NCBI GenBank assembly: GCA_007922195.1
Contig: ML682005.1
Span: forward strand, 38,116,372-38,180,371
Direction: 5' to 3'
Origin: Podocnemis expansa
Taxonomy: Eukaryota > Chordata > Testudines > Podocnemididae
DNA length: 64,000 bases
Positions 9,257-21,890 of the stretch are shown piece after piece. Positions within the stretch are counted from its first letter, which is position 1. Every line of letters starts with the position of its first letter. The translations under genes were made by a program, and so were the position numbers. Under the pieces are notes generated by a model. The model had not been told where the DNA came from and did not search any database. It saw only the letters and a program-made list of their open reading frames with translations.

Positions 9257-11999
9257 AGCACACAATTTGTTTTTATTCTCAAAGTAAGTGTATTATTGAT
9301 AAAAAGTGATAAACTTTCTAGCAGAAGGAGCCACATCCTTTCTTAAATATTAAGAAAGAGAAGATTCTCATTGCCAAATTATGAATCCCTGACCACAAAG
9401 TAATGGACTGATCGAATACCTATTTACCACAACTCTTGCAGGCAAATGCCAAGCACCACAATACATATCATTTGAGAAGGTAAAGTGAAAGTCCAAATTT
9501 TGCAGATGCACAAGTGCGGTTAAAAGTGGAATTTGGAAATAAAGTACAAAATTATATTTCAACAAGTGAAAGAAAAGGAGGTTTGTGGTTTTTCTGAGGT
9601 GATCATTGTAAGCTCCTGGGGACCTTTCATAGCTGTGTACCAGCCAGAACAGTGTCTACTACAGATCTGTGGGCAGCTGCTGTGGGATGGGCAAGGCTGG
9701 GGCTCCTAATTGCAGCCTTATCAGAACCAGCTTTCTTTCTCCACTGGCCAGACAGGAAGCAACCATGTCAGCCTAGGCTAGAGCTGAATATGAAATAAGT
9801 TAGGTCCTAATCCACCCCCAGTCTATGTGACTGGCCTGCCACCTCTTTGACCCCATCCAGGATGGGGCTGGCTGCTAAACCCTTACAAGCAGGTATGTTC
9901 TCAGTGGGGAGCATAAGCAGGTATGCTACCACAACTATGCCACCCTTCCCAAAATTTTCTGAAGTGAGGCCCCTGCTTTGTTCATTGCAATTTTTGTCTG
10001 CTACATTTTTCTGTATTACATTCTTTCTAAACTTTCATTCCTATTCTTACTGGAGCTGAACGGAGGATGACACTTCTGTTTGTGACAGCTTTCTGTGTTT
10101 TGAAATTAGATTCAGTTACATTGTAATGGAAACAGAACTTTTCAAATGATTTCACAGAAACAGAATTATGTCAAAATGTCTGTTATCAGATCAAAACCTC
10201 AGCTGTTCAAGTGGGAGGAGATGTGCATGACAGAAGAAGACAGTGGTAGTTGGGCAATCACTTCAGGTATGGGAGACTCAGATTCAGGTCCCCTGGGTCT
10301 CCCATGTCATAGACTGGTGCCCTAGCCATCAACCTCCACTTCCCCCTTCCCAAATCTCTTTCTTTCTCTCTCTTTCAAACAAACAAACAAAAAACCAAAA
10401 ACCCCGAACAAACAAACAAAAAATATCTCCTACTTTTCTGATGACATTTTGGTTGAAACCAATATATCATCATTAAATATTTTGGTTTTGACAAAACAGC
10501 ATATTTCAATTAAATTTACTTTAATCAAAAACATTCCAATGAGCTCTAATTTTTATCTTTCCGTAGAAGGGAATGATGAAGGCTGTTTATATACAGAAAT
10601 GTTTGACATGAAAGCCTCCACCTACAACAATGAATGAAAAATGATGTAAGAATAACTTGTTCCTGCTGTAACATAGGGGCAAGGCAATGTAATTTAGCAT
10701 TAGATACTTTGACTCCAACAGATGCCAATTTACACCATCTGAGAATCTAGGTCCTTTACACTGAATTAGTGGATGTTATATGTTTGAGGGCTAAACTGTG
10801 CCAGTTTTTATAAATATCATGTGTAACCAATTATATTCAGTATCATAATTACCACTGTAATCTGAAAAAAAAATATATCAAAGTTCTTCCTGAAGTAAAG
10901 TTTTTGCCAGGAAAGAAAATGCCATCATAGAATAGGGTAGATTTATCCTCAAGACAAAGTTAGTAATAAGACTATATTCTTATTAATCAAGACTATTTTA
11001 TATCATGCCTCTCAATTCCTATCATATTGAAAACAACCTCTGAGGAAGTCTTTTTGTAAGATAAGATGATGTTATAAAATCATAAGAAAAAATGTAGTAG
11101 TGTAATCCTGTGGTATTGAAACTCTTGGTCCAAACTTTGGCCTTAATTATATCAGCATAAACACGGATAAATGCCACTGAATATTTCAGTGGAACTACTT
11201 GAGATTTATATATGTGTGAAGATTTCAGTGGAGCTACTCCAGATACAGCAATTGAGATAAGAATTTTGTCCTTTGTCTTTTTGCAGGTGGAGAACATGGA
11301 ACAAAGGTGAAATCAATCAAAAAATTGCATGCAGTTAAGACAATCTATTAACATCTGCCTTAGAAGTGTTAAAACTTTTGCATATATGTCCTCAACCAAT
11401 ACTTAACACTTTGACTGTGATAAAGATATCAATGATTCATATTTTACAAGCGGAATTACCACCCCATTGATGAATTGGTTTACAGTGCATTAAAAAATAC
11501 TTTCATAAAGAAAGAAAAGAGAGATTATTCCCTCAAGTACTATTCACGTGTTTTTTTCCTCAAGAAGAAAATTTTTAACTGGAAACAAATATACACAGAG
11601 CATATTCTCATAAATAAAATTAAATTAAGTCAGTGGGAGTTATTTTGTCACTAGCTTTCCTCAGTCCTATTTTTTTGCTGTTCTTTTAATTATTTTTAAA
11701 TTTCCTTTCAAAACACTGAAATATAGAACATCAGTTTACAAGTATTGCCCCTGTAAGTCTTAAAGAATCAAATTTTATTAAACAAATAGAAACATAATTC
11801 CTCTACATACTCTGCTTCATAAAGACCTGATCCTATGATGTAATGAGAAATCATGAGAGATCCTGAATACTCTATCCTCCATTGAAATCAATGGATATTG
11901 AGGGTGCTTAGCACCTAACAATGCTCAGCATCTTGCCAGTTTGTCCATAGAGTAACAATTTTAAAAGACTTGCTCAAAAAAAAACAAAACAAAACCCGA
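9257..11999. other. Non-coding, largely unique-looking sequence
   Basis: No gene. A possible tRNA-derived SINE remnant lies at about 10233-10345 (a GTTGGGCAATCACTTCAGG...GGGAGACTCAGATTCAGGTCC-like order), followed by an AAAC-rich simple repeat at about 10375-10425. Confidence 0.45.
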
Positions 12000-12041
12000 G
12001 AAAGAATGTACAAATGGGTCAGACCAATGAGCCATCTAGCT

Positions 12042-12337
12042 CAGCAATCTGCAACCTGTCGCTATGGAGCTGCATGCGGCTCTTTGGCTGCCCTCTTGTG
12101 GCTGAGCTCTGGGTCCCCTCATGCCACCAGCAAACCCAATAGGCAGCCCACTTCTGGGTCCCCCTATCATAGGGGGACTCTGGTGGTGGTGGGGGGCTGC
12201 TCCTGTTTCTAGGCTCCCCCCCACCAGGGGACCATGTGGCAGATGCCCTGGCCAGCTACCTCCACCAGGAGCTACACCCATTGTGACTCTCAGAATGCCT
12301 GGTTATTAAAGGGATTTTTTTGTGTTGCTGACCCCTG
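12042..12337. mobile_element. hAT MITE, 296 bases, with 8-base target duplication
   Basis: Ends cagcaatctgcaacct and, reversed, caggggtcagcaacac form a hAT-type inverted repeat. The flanks are atctagct (12034-12041) and atctagcc (12338-12345), a 7/8 target duplication lying in the CR1 sequence. The interior is GC-rich and non-coding. Confidence 0.8.
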
Positions 12338-12389
12338 ATCTAGCCCAATATCCTGTTTTCAGACAGTGGTCAGTGCCAGATGCTTTAGA

Positions 12390-12693
12390 GCTGTTTCTCT
12401 CAATCTTTAGTGGATTATGAACACCTAAAGACATTAATTACTTTGTGGAACATCTGATGAAAACATTCTCAAAAGAAAAAAGCTGTTTACAGTGGCAGGA
12501 GATGAATGCCTCAGTCACTGTAAAACTTCCAAATGTGCATCAACATTTGCTGCCATGTACCTAGCATCTTTGCTGTGGCTTGGGCATTAAATCAGCTCTC
12601 CCACAATGGGAAGGGGTTGGAGTGGGTCATGGAGCACCTGCGCTGTGTCTGAGGGGCATCAGTGTTCCATAGAACACAGGTTGAGAAACACTG
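12390..12693. mobile_element. hAT-like MITE in CR1
   Basis: The left end gctgtttctctcaatcttt and the right end, reversed, cagtgtttctcaacctgtg are imperfect inverted repeats, and removal restores CR1 continuity. The flanking 8-mers match only about 5/8, so the exact edges are uncertain. Confidence 0.5.
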
Positions 12694-13552
12694 TTTTTAC
12701 AGAAAATGACCAGAATAGGACAATTATTGAACAATCCATCCCATTTTGCCCAGTTCCAGCTTCTGGTACCTAAAGATTTAGGGACACCCAAAGTATGAGG
12801 TTGTGTCACTGACAATCTTGACTAACAGCCCCATGAACTTATCAAATCCGTGAACCCAGTTATACTTTTGGCCTTCACAACATTCTCTGGGAATGATTTC
12901 CAGAGGTTGACTCTGGGGTGTGTGGAAAGATACTTCCTTATTTTAGTTTTAAACCTGCTGCCCATTATTTTCATCCGGTGACCCCTGCTTCTTATGTTTA
13001 TGTGAAAGGGTAAATAATATTTCCCTATTCATTTTCTCCTCACCTTTCATGATTTTAAAGACCTCTGTGACAGCCACCCTTTATCATTTCTAAAATGAAC
13101 AGTTCCATTCTTCTTAATTTCTCCTATTTCATACCCTAATCAATTTTGTTGCCTTTTGTACCAGGTTTGCACAGCCTCCCCTCAGCTCTTAGGTCTTCCA
13201 TGCCCACAAACCACAGAGTCCTCTGGCTGTGCTCCACCTTTGGTCTTTATTTTCAGGGTTTTCCCACCACCAACTATGTACAACAGTAGTCCAGGCTAAG
13301 GCCATGCAGCCGCAGCCCCCAATCAGGGTAGCTTGCTTCCCATTGCCACTTTTCCTTGCCCTTGCATCTCCCTTCTTTCTGCCATATTCCCAGTGTCGTG
13401 GAGAGAGGCCACCTTGGCCAGCGCAGGGCACCAAAAAACTCTCGCACTCCCTCTGTTGGGCAGAGATGCCTCCTGCATGGGACTTAGCTTGGGAACCGAA
13501 GGGAGGAATCAGAGGAGAGAGGGACTGGATAAAAGGGCAGACCAGGAGATAG

Positions 13553-13921
13553 ACTGACTGGCCACCAGAGAAGCTGGAGCCCCCTCCTGCTGGGCCTGAG
13601 GAATGCTGGGGAAACCAGGAGGCAGGCCCTGACCCATACTTTCCCCAAGATGAGGACTTGCCCTCTGCTGAGGAGCTGGAGGACAAGACTGGGCCCCAGA
13701 CCACAGAAGGTGAGGACCTTGAGGAGTTGCCCTCTGCTGAAGCCCTAGAGGATCCAACAGCATACAGCCCCTGTGACTTAGATGAATTACTGCTGGAGGA
13801 TGGCCATGAGGGGCTGCCAGACCTTCTATCTGTAGACAGTGAAGGCTTGACCATACTTTTGCCAAAAGGTAAAGAGGACTACAGGACCCAGGTAAGCTGG
13901 AGGGGAAATGAGAGGAAGTAG
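13553..13921 (+). pseudogene. Acidic, Pro/Glu-rich ORF fragment inside a repeat
   Basis: The 122-codon frame opens after a TAG at 13550, has no ATG near its start, and ends at TAG 13919-13921. It has a repeated acidic module, DEDLPSAEELED then GEDLEELPSAEALED, followed by CDLDELLLEDG and GLPDLLSVDSEGL. An AG|GTAAGC splice-donor-like site lies at about 13892, so the last residues may be intron. Composition and phase look coding rather than random, but no family is recognised. It is probably a gag-like or accessory fragment of the surrounding insertion. The longer frames on the opposite strand over the same bases are shadows. Confidence 0.35.
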
Positions 13922-14095
13922 CCCAGGGACAGCAGGTGCTTGCCCAGTTATTGTGAGTGTGTGATTTGGCAGGAGTCCTGCCAACATAGTGGCACACTGT
14001 TCTGTTGCTTCTAGGACCCTGGGCTTGAACCCAGTGCAGTGCATAGGCCTGTTTTCTCCTCTCTTCCCCTATTGCCATCTAGGCTATTGCTTATG

Positions 14096-14330
14096 TAGCC
14101 TTACCCTGCTTGAGGGATTGAAAGCCCTGAACTTTGTGACTGGGCTTTGCCTTGCCCTGCCTGAGGAGTAGAAGGCCAAAGAATCTGGAGGCTACAGACT
14201 TTGACTTGGCATGGCTTCACCCAGTTTGAGGGCTGGGAGGCCACAGATTGTAGAGCATCCTGCCTCACCCTACCTGAGGGGCTGGAAGACAGCAGATGCT
14301 AGAGATGTGTCTACCCTGGTTTGAGGCCAA
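14096..14330 (+). repeat. Degenerate tandem repeat, 4 units of about 48-66 bases
   Basis: The string cc(t/c)(t)(a/g)ccctg.(c/t)tgagg..(t/c)tg(g)aagg.c..cagact recurs at about 14098, 14150, 14215 and 14262. It is GC-rich and non-coding, within the 13160-14523 insertion. Confidence 0.5.
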
Positions 14331-15039
14331 CTCCACCCCAAGAGGGGCTTAGCCTTGCCACACCCATGATCTCTTATAGAATTTGGCTGCTCCTCATTAG
14401 CCTCAATCTTGCCAGCTCCCCCAGCTGGGGCCACTCATTTCTTAATTGAGGTTCAAATGGCAGGGGGCTGCCTTACCCCTTGGTGTACTGCCAGTGTCCT
14501 GGCACACCAGTCTCTGTAAGTCTTTTCAATTCTAATACATAACCCAGCTTAAAAAAATGTATGTACTATTGGGATCATATTTCCAACCTGCATTATGTTG
14601 CACTTATAACATTGCATTTCATTTTGTCGTGCACGTACTCAGTTTAATGAGATCCCTTTGTAATTTTTCTCAGTTAGAGACTTCAGCGTCTTGAATAATT
14701 TTCTATCATCTTCAAATTTTGTCACTTCACTACTCACTCCTTTTTCCAGATTTATGAATATATTGATTAGTATATAGTCCCAGCAAAATTCCAGTACAGA
14801 TCTTTAGACAGGAGCACACTATTTACCTTACTCTGTTGTGAAAACCAAACATTTATACCTTACCTTTTGTTTCCTATCTTTGAATTGGTTTCTGATCCAT
14901 GAGAGGATAAGGATCTTTTATCCTATGGGTGCTTACTTTGCATAAGAGCCTTCAGTATGAGGCTTTGTTAAAGGCTTTCTCAAAGTCCAACTACCCTGTG
15001 TCAACTGGCTTTCCTTCCCCATGTTTAATACCCTCAAAC

Positions 15040-15153
15040 AAGCAAATAGTGTAGTGGTTTGTATCTCTGCTTAATATGCAGTGGGGCCTGGGTTCAAGCC
15101 CTAGGGGGTTGGCATCAATGATCTCATGAACTCTCTTCTAACCCTATGATTCT
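15040..15153 (+). repeat. tRNA-derived SINE in CR1
   Basis: gtagtggtttgtatctctgcttaatatgcagtgggg...gggttcaagcccta has the anticodon-arm and T-arm (box B) layout of a tRNA-derived SINE head. It is followed by a short tail with ctatgatt, as in the antisense copy at 57003-57118. It breaks the CR1 between caaa and ttctaat. Confidence 0.6.
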
Positions 15154-15350
15154 CTTCTAATTTTAATAGATTGCTGAAGCATGATTTCCTTTTATAAAAA
15201 TCTTGCTGATGCTTTCCCAAGATATTATGTTCATCTATATGTTGAATGTCTCTTCTTCACAATTCCAACCAATTTGCCTTGTACTAAATTTAGGCTTAGT
15301 AGTCAGTAATTGCCAGGATAACCTCTGAAGCCTCTTAAAAAATTCAGTAT

Positions 15351-15740
15351 GAGTATGTCTACACTTACAATTTTAATTTGAATTAATGAGGATCAATTCA
15401 AATTAAATAAATGCATTGCCACACTGGCTTTCATTAATTCCACCTAAGAAATGCCTTATTTTGAATTGATGAAAGCTAACTTAAATTATAAAACCTCATT
15501 TAACTTTGAAGTGATGGCTAATTTGAGTTCTTGATTGAATTAACCCAATGTAGCCATGTTAATTGGAACTCACTGTTTGAATTAGGCACAGCTTGATTTT
15601 TCCCTATGCAATAGCGCCCCCTACCTAATTTGAACTAGCAAGTCCTGTGCATCGACATGCTAATTCGAATTAGGGTTGCTAGTGTGGCCATGTTAATTTG
15701 AATTAACTTAATTTGAACTAACCTAAGTGTAGACACGGCC
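15351..15740. mobile_element. MITE with RTGTCTACACTTA terminal inverted repeats
   Basis: The left end gagtatgtctacacttacaa and the right end taagtgtagacacggcc are inverted. The interior is rich in aattcgaattagg / ttgaattaac palindromes. The flanks share tat on both sides. CR1 reads through on removal. A right-hand portion of the same family is at 36455-36600. Confidence 0.7.
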
Positions 15741-15865
15741 TATTATATTAGCTATCCTGCAGTCATCTTGTACAGAGACTGATTTAAGCAATAGGTTACA
15801 TACTGTACTCAGTTGCTATTTCTGCAGTTTCATATGAGTTCCTTCAAAGCTCCCAGAGAAACAGA

Positions 15866-18800
15866 AGAAAAACCAACAAGGAGTCAACAATGGGTTAACA
15901 TAGTTTCTCACAATAAAAAAACAAAATAGTGATCAAAAAGAAAATGCAATACCTTAGCAACACTGAAGAAAATACAGTAAGTATCTAGCTATTGAGCTAT
16001 TTACAGAATTCATCATAGTACTAGCTGAATGTCTGAATACAAGAGCAATCATAACTATTGAAATAAGCTATTCTTCAACACACTGGAAGAATCTACAGCT
16101 GTAGTAAAAATTCATTTGCCACTGCATATTAATATTCTTATGAGATCTAGAGAGCCTCTGTCACCATCACCAGCAGGGCTTCACTGCTGTGTGAATATAG
16201 GATAAAATAAAATGCTGAGCATCATCACATTTCTGAAATATAAATTTTTCTTCTTTCCACAAGGAAAACTGGAAAAAAAAATGCTGCTAATTCTACACTG
16301 TCAGCTATTAGATAAAAATTTTCTTTAAGGAAATGGTAAGAAGACTAATGTCTGGAAGTAGACTCTTCAGTTTCTCTCTAAATGCCACAATTTTTTCTTG
16401 CAAGATAACTTAAGCCCACTCCCACAGTGCTTGTATGTTCTTGCAGTGGTAATTATTTTATGTCAAACCAAAATGTTTGCTTTACTTGTGAAATATTTGG
16501 AAGTAATTTGGGTTGTTTGAGGGGTTATGTTTTGGTTTTGAAAATTTTCATTTTTTTTAAATGAAATACAGCGGTGTCTGTAGTCAAGATTCCTGTCAAA
16601 TTGTGGAGCTTTGAAGAACATTCCAGAATCCTTGTATAACTAGAAACAGTATTAGCATTATTTAATAACTGTTCAGTTTTATATTAATAAAATAATCAGT
16701 TTTTAATATTTATAACTGTTTGCAACATCAGAAATAGTATTTGATGTATAATAACTTTTTAAAGCAGTTCATTTGATGGTGAGCTAGATTCTGTTTGAAG
16801 TCCACACTGGTTTCCATTGGTAATGGGCTGCTGTATGATAAAGCGTCTCCCACAGCAGGTTGTACTGACATAAAGCAGGGATGTCTGGACATTCAGAGAA
16901 CTTTCCTTAGTTTTGACTGGATTTGCTCAGCCCTCTGCTGACTTGCTGCTTTTTCCAATGTTCCTTCTCTTCCTCCCCACTTACAATTTCTCTTCTCTCC
17001 TGGCCAGTACTCTCACCATCTTCCCTTCTATTTCTTTCTTTCTCTCTTTAGCTTGTCTCCTCTGAAATTACTACTCCACACTCCTCCACATTGTGGCACT
17101 ATCATTCCATCTGCTACCATCCCATTGTTCACTACATCCTTCTTCCCCTATTCTGTGTCTATTCTGTCTATGACCATGTCTGTACAGTGCCTAACACAAT
17201 AAAACCCCATTCTTGCCAGGCCTTCCTATAATGAATGTGATTAACAATAAAGTCAGTCCTTTTGCATTCAAGCTAATTTGGCTTCTGTTCCATAGTTGGT
17301 ATTTAGAAATCAGACTAGAGAATTAGATATTCATTCTGTAGCAGAATGGTAGTGCCTCTCTCATGAGTATGAATGTATGTTCACTTCTTTTTTAAATGTC
17401 AGTAAAGCTAGCAATAAACTCAGACAGTTTATTAGGAATGTTGCTCAATCATGAAGTTAAAAGGAAACTTTATTAACTGACATGATTATAGTCTTGTATT
17501 CTTCATAAGAATACCAAAACTACAGTAGTTAACATCTTCAAATATCTGAATTTTTCCATGATAATTTTCTAGCATTTGAGTTAAGTGGATTATGAATTTT
17601 TGATCTACCATTTGAATGAGATTTCAAATCCATATCTACTATTGAAATAAGTGCTTTTTTACTTTGTGAATTAAGAAAAGATGCTTTAATTATTATGTAC
17701 TATCTTGTATCACAAAATAAAAATTAAATTCAACCAATTTTCAACCTCCATACACAAAATATCAACAAGCTGGAGAATGCTAAGATTGTCATTTAAGATG
17801 GGTATAATGAACACAGGGTTCATCCCTCAGTGGACTGGAAAATTGTAGAGGAACTTTGATGTGGGTGTGGGTGGATGAACTCCCTCTGTGTCAATCTTGG
17901 AGGGAAGCCATACCTTCTAGCTGTTATGTATTGTGGGAACAACTTCTACAGAAGAAAGATTAGCAGTCCTTGGGACTTCCCAGCCAAAGATGGCAGTCCC
18001 AAAATCGCAGGTCTCATCTCTCAAGCAGGGTGAGGCAAACAAGTAGTCTATAGCCATTTGCCTTCAGGCAGAGTGGATCAAGCAAGTAGTCTAGAGTCCC
18101 TGGCAAAAGAGATTAGTGTGGATACAGGCCTCCTGGGCGCATGGCAGTTTCTGCCATACCAGAGGTAGCTTGACAGTGAAGATAGTAGGACACAGGCCCA
18201 CTGGATTCAACTGCACCCCAGCCCAGGGCCCTTAAAACAGTGGGATGCTCCTTCACTAGGTTGGTGTGGCTCCGACCAAAATGTGCTGATGGATATTCCA
18301 GGATAAGCACAGCTGGACTGTGGTCAGCTCCCCCTGGGTTCTTCTTACTCTGTCCTGAGATGTACCTGAGTTCCAGAGTTGTCTTCTGCCTTCTTGGAAT
18401 ACATGGCCAGCAGTAATCCCTGCAATTCCATGCCATCAGGTGGCTTCAGTGACTTTGGAAGTTTGGGTTCATTGCCAGAATGATGGGTGTCTCTGGCAGG
18501 CTCAGAGGCCAGCAATAGGTGTCTGTCTCCCTCAGCATCTCTGCTCAGCTGAGGTACTGGGTTCATCCCTTGTACTTCTACTTCGTGGCCTGCCCTCTGC
18601 TTCCAGTCTGGTGGCTGTGGACTTAGAGGTCACACATACTAGGGGGTTGATGGCCGTCCCTCAGTGTCAACCGTAGAGGAAGGCCACACTTCCTGGTTGC
18701 CAAAATCGGTTGGACTAGTCACCATGCTTACAGTTCAGCGTGTTCTTAAATTGTTGCTGGCCTGGAACAAGAGCACACCTTATGGGATTGAATCCTAAAA

Positions 18801-21779
18801 CTGGTTTCATCCTCACTGGGGTAAAAAAGTTATGCATGAGCAGGCAGGTTCTGCTGCAATTCCACCTTTGAGGGACTCTTATCCACCATTTGCTCATTTT
18901 ATTCCTCATTCAGTACAATGGTAGAAACAATACTTAATTATCACATTTGTTACCATGTTTAATCAATTCATTTTTGTAAAAGCACTCTGAGAAGCTTGGA
19001 TAAAAATCCTATAAAAGGGGAAAACTATGTGAGTTACAGACACAGACACACACACACGAATGTTTATGGTTGCCTTGTTCTAAGTAGAAGTATTATTGCT
19101 AAATATAAATGTACTGCAATGGAAAGTATTTTTGATTATGCAATATTACACTTAGTACTGAATCATTGAAAATGTAATACATGCATATTTAAAAATTTGT
19201 TGGATAAGTAACTCTAAATCATAATTAAATTCAGCCTTTTTTATGAACTAGAATTTAACTGACATATGAGGTATTTTATTCAAGGTTTAATTTTTTAAAA
19301 AAGGGAGGTATCCATCAGAGCCTTCCATGAGAACCTACCTGGGTGTATCAAACAGGAGGAAATCTCTTTGAAGTTTTCACCTCAGATTTTTTTCCCTGAT
19401 CATTCTGTTGAAAGGTGTACACTTATTTCTTCTCACAGAAGAGTCTGTAGAGCCTGGCCACAAATTGCAGATTGAATTTCACTGTCATCATCTTGTCTAT
19501 TCACCCAAGTTTGTTCTCTCCGAGTTTTTTCACAGGCACCTCCAGTCTTGGCTCAGCTGAAACAGTTGGTGTTGTCTTTTAGTCACGATTCAGAAAAGCA
19601 TCCCTGTTCAAGAAAGTTCCTAGGAATGTGTGTGAAAGATGTCCCTGGTATGGAAGAACTTCAGTGTGTGCTTTAAGTATTTTCTTAAATGAGAGCCTGA
19701 ATTTTGCCCCCTTATTGTTCCCCAGCTTTTCCAGATCATTAATAAAATATCAAATATTATTCTTTGTATGGAATTCTTGGAAACTTTTTTTGGACAAAAG
19801 TGTGCATACTTTTCCTAAGGACAAAGATCAATATTTGTGGAGCCACTGAAGGAAGTAAATTAAATAGCTTTTTGTGCATGTGAGGTATGTATTTTTGTAT
19901 TATATGAAATTATTTACTTCACTTGAAACTATAACAACTGTGGACTAAAATGTCAAATTTGATATGTACACAATCCGCAAGGAACATGAGCTTTGTCAAA
20001 CACGGTGGGAACAAAAGGGTTTTAGTAATTTGAAAGTTACAGGGTTGCTCATATCTAGTTTTCCTCACCGATTTAAGAGCCTGATCCTGCACATGAGTGT
20101 TTTGCCACATTGGCTCTTTAAATGGAAAGAGTATGGACTTGTGTTTAGTTTACTGGTCAAGACAGCAAAATTACAACATAATATCTGATAACTTGGTTTT
20201 TTTTTTCTGGTGCTGTTTTGTAGGCTGACAAATATTATGCATGTGCACATGAAAAGCAATGTCAGAGCTGGAAATCTGGCAATACATCACCTAGGAAACT
20301 GTGTTAGTGTCAACACTTCTATCCAACGCCACAAATGAAATGTCCAGGTTGTCCTCATAAAACTGATTTTGTTCCTGGATCTATTCTTCCTAGTTATTTT
20401 TGTCTGTTAAACAGTGTTGTGCTGTTCCCTCAGTATCTATAATCCATACTATATTACTCAAAATGGTAACACATTAAGAGTAACAAGCCAAAAAGAAGAT
20501 TGGATGAATAAAAAGGCATTTCAGCCATATATGGTGAAACGTTGGCCTTGTTGTAGTCAAAAGGAATGTTGCCATTGAGTTCACTGGAATCAGCATTTAA
20601 TTCACAATATGTTAAAGAATGGTGACTGGCTGCAGGATATCTTTTTAAATGCAAAACATGTTAATCAAAAATACTTTGTGCCCCTGCATATGAAGTGATT
20701 CAAACTGATGAATATATGCATCAACAATGTTAAGGAAAGCTGTATTAGCTGTATAAAATAAATTCTGGATCCCATAATTTCAAATATGTCCAAAGTGTAA
20801 TTGATATATAGTGACCACTTTTAGAAATGTCTACTTTCAAGTCTGTTTCAGAAGCAGCAATGTATGCTACTGTGTTTTTTATGTTCATCTGTCTGTTTGA
20901 TACTAAACTACGCAGGAGAACTAAATAAGCTTTTCAGGAAGTTGTATTTGTTTGGCTTTTTTAAATTTAATCTTTTTGTCATTTTTAGCTCAAATAGCTA
21001 CAGAAAAGCAAATAGTTTTAGATAATTAAACCCGTATTTTAAAATTCTGGCAGTTAGATCTTGCTCTTTCAGTGGTTATTTTGCTCTGTATATAACAGAC
21101 CAGATATTCAGCAAGTGTAAGCCAGTCTAATTTCATTGAAATCAATGAAGCTAGGCTAATCTTCACTACCTGGGAATCTGCCTCAATATAGCAGAGAAGG
21201 AAAAGATAGGAATTCAGATTCTGGTTTGCAAAGCAAGTAAGAGCTCATTGCATTAAAAAAAATCACATAAGAATAGTTCAGTTTGGCCCTTCAGTTCAGG
21301 CACTAAAATGGTTGTCATAGCTTTGAGGGATTTTTTTTTTGGCAATAATAATATGTAAATCATGCTATATTAAAAAAGTAAACCACATACTTAAAAAAAA
21401 TAAGATGAACATTCAAGCATACACATTATTTCTTCCAGAATCATCTATCTTCCTTTTTAATTCTATTTTCTCCAACCTTTATCTGTATCAGCCTCTTCAG
21501 CATCCATTCTAAAGCAAACACATTTTAAAAGGAGTAAGGGGAGATGGAATAGCCATACTTCCAGGCATGACACCTGCATATATAATTCTTGTTTTTGGAT
21601 TATCAGGAAATCCTGTTAAAACTTGCATTTGAAGAATGATGTTTGTATTCAAAGTGCTCATACAGGAATTCATATATGAGCTTCTTACAGAAAGTTTTCA
21701 ATTCCATCCAATTGTTTAGAAATCATTTTCATGTAACTTCTGGTTTTGATAATTTCATCTCTAAAAAGTTCACTTCAAC
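15866..21779. other. Non-coding, AT-rich 5' flank of GALR1
   Basis: No gene seen. About 17170-17250 (gtacagtgcctaacacaat...) resembles an ancient amniote repeat. Two diverged direct repeats of about 45 bases lie at 17885-17932 and 18655-18700. A short CA-rich tract is near 19040-19058. Open frames here are short and unsupported. Confidence 0.5.
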
Positions 21780-21890
21780 TTTCTGAGCCTCACTTTGTCA
21801 TCTATAAAAGGGGGCTAATAGTGTTCACTTGCCAAAGATGGTATAAGCCAAGGTTTGTAAAATTAAAGATTAAAAGTGCTACATTGTATT
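21780..21890 (-). repeat. CORE-SINE (MIR-like) fragment
   Basis: gagcctcactttgtcatctataaaaggggg...gtaaaattaaagat...aaagtgct matches the antisense of the MIR/CORE-SINE 3' half (cctcagtttcctcatctgtaaaatgggg). It is ancient and diverged. Confidence 0.6.

Larger units (their letters stand above)
13160..14523. mobile_element. Unclassified 1.36-kb insertion in CR1, LTR-retroelement-like
   Basis: CR1 sequence stops after gttgccttttgtacc and resumes at ttttcaattctaatac, so about 1.36 kb was inserted. The insert is GC-rich, carries an acidic open frame (13553-13921) followed by a good splice donor, and ends in degenerate tandem repeats (14096-14330). Possible short flanking duplication gtac/gtaag. 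Class not established. Confidence 0.5.
12000..15865 (-). mobile_element. Antisense CR1 LINE remnant split by several insertions
   Basis: Blocks at 12000-12041, 12346-12389, 12694-13160, 14524-15039, 15154-15350 and 15741-15865 follow the order of an amniote CR1 element read in antisense. They run from ggtcagaccaatg...catctagcccaatatcctg through the ttccagaggttgact and cctttcatgattttaaagacc blocks to the RT-coding part (agcctt...tgaggctttgttaaaggctttctcaaagtc). The intervening pieces are separate elements listed below. No open RT frame survives. Confidence 0.75.

Noticed and set aside
13189..14078. Minus-strand frames of 221 and 189 codons
   Set aside because: They are antisense to the more coding-like acidic plus-strand frame and lack any recognisable domain.
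15040..15153. Functional tRNA gene
   Set aside because: Only box-like halves are present, no full cloverleaf can be formed, and a SINE tail follows; the same unit recurs at 57003-57118.
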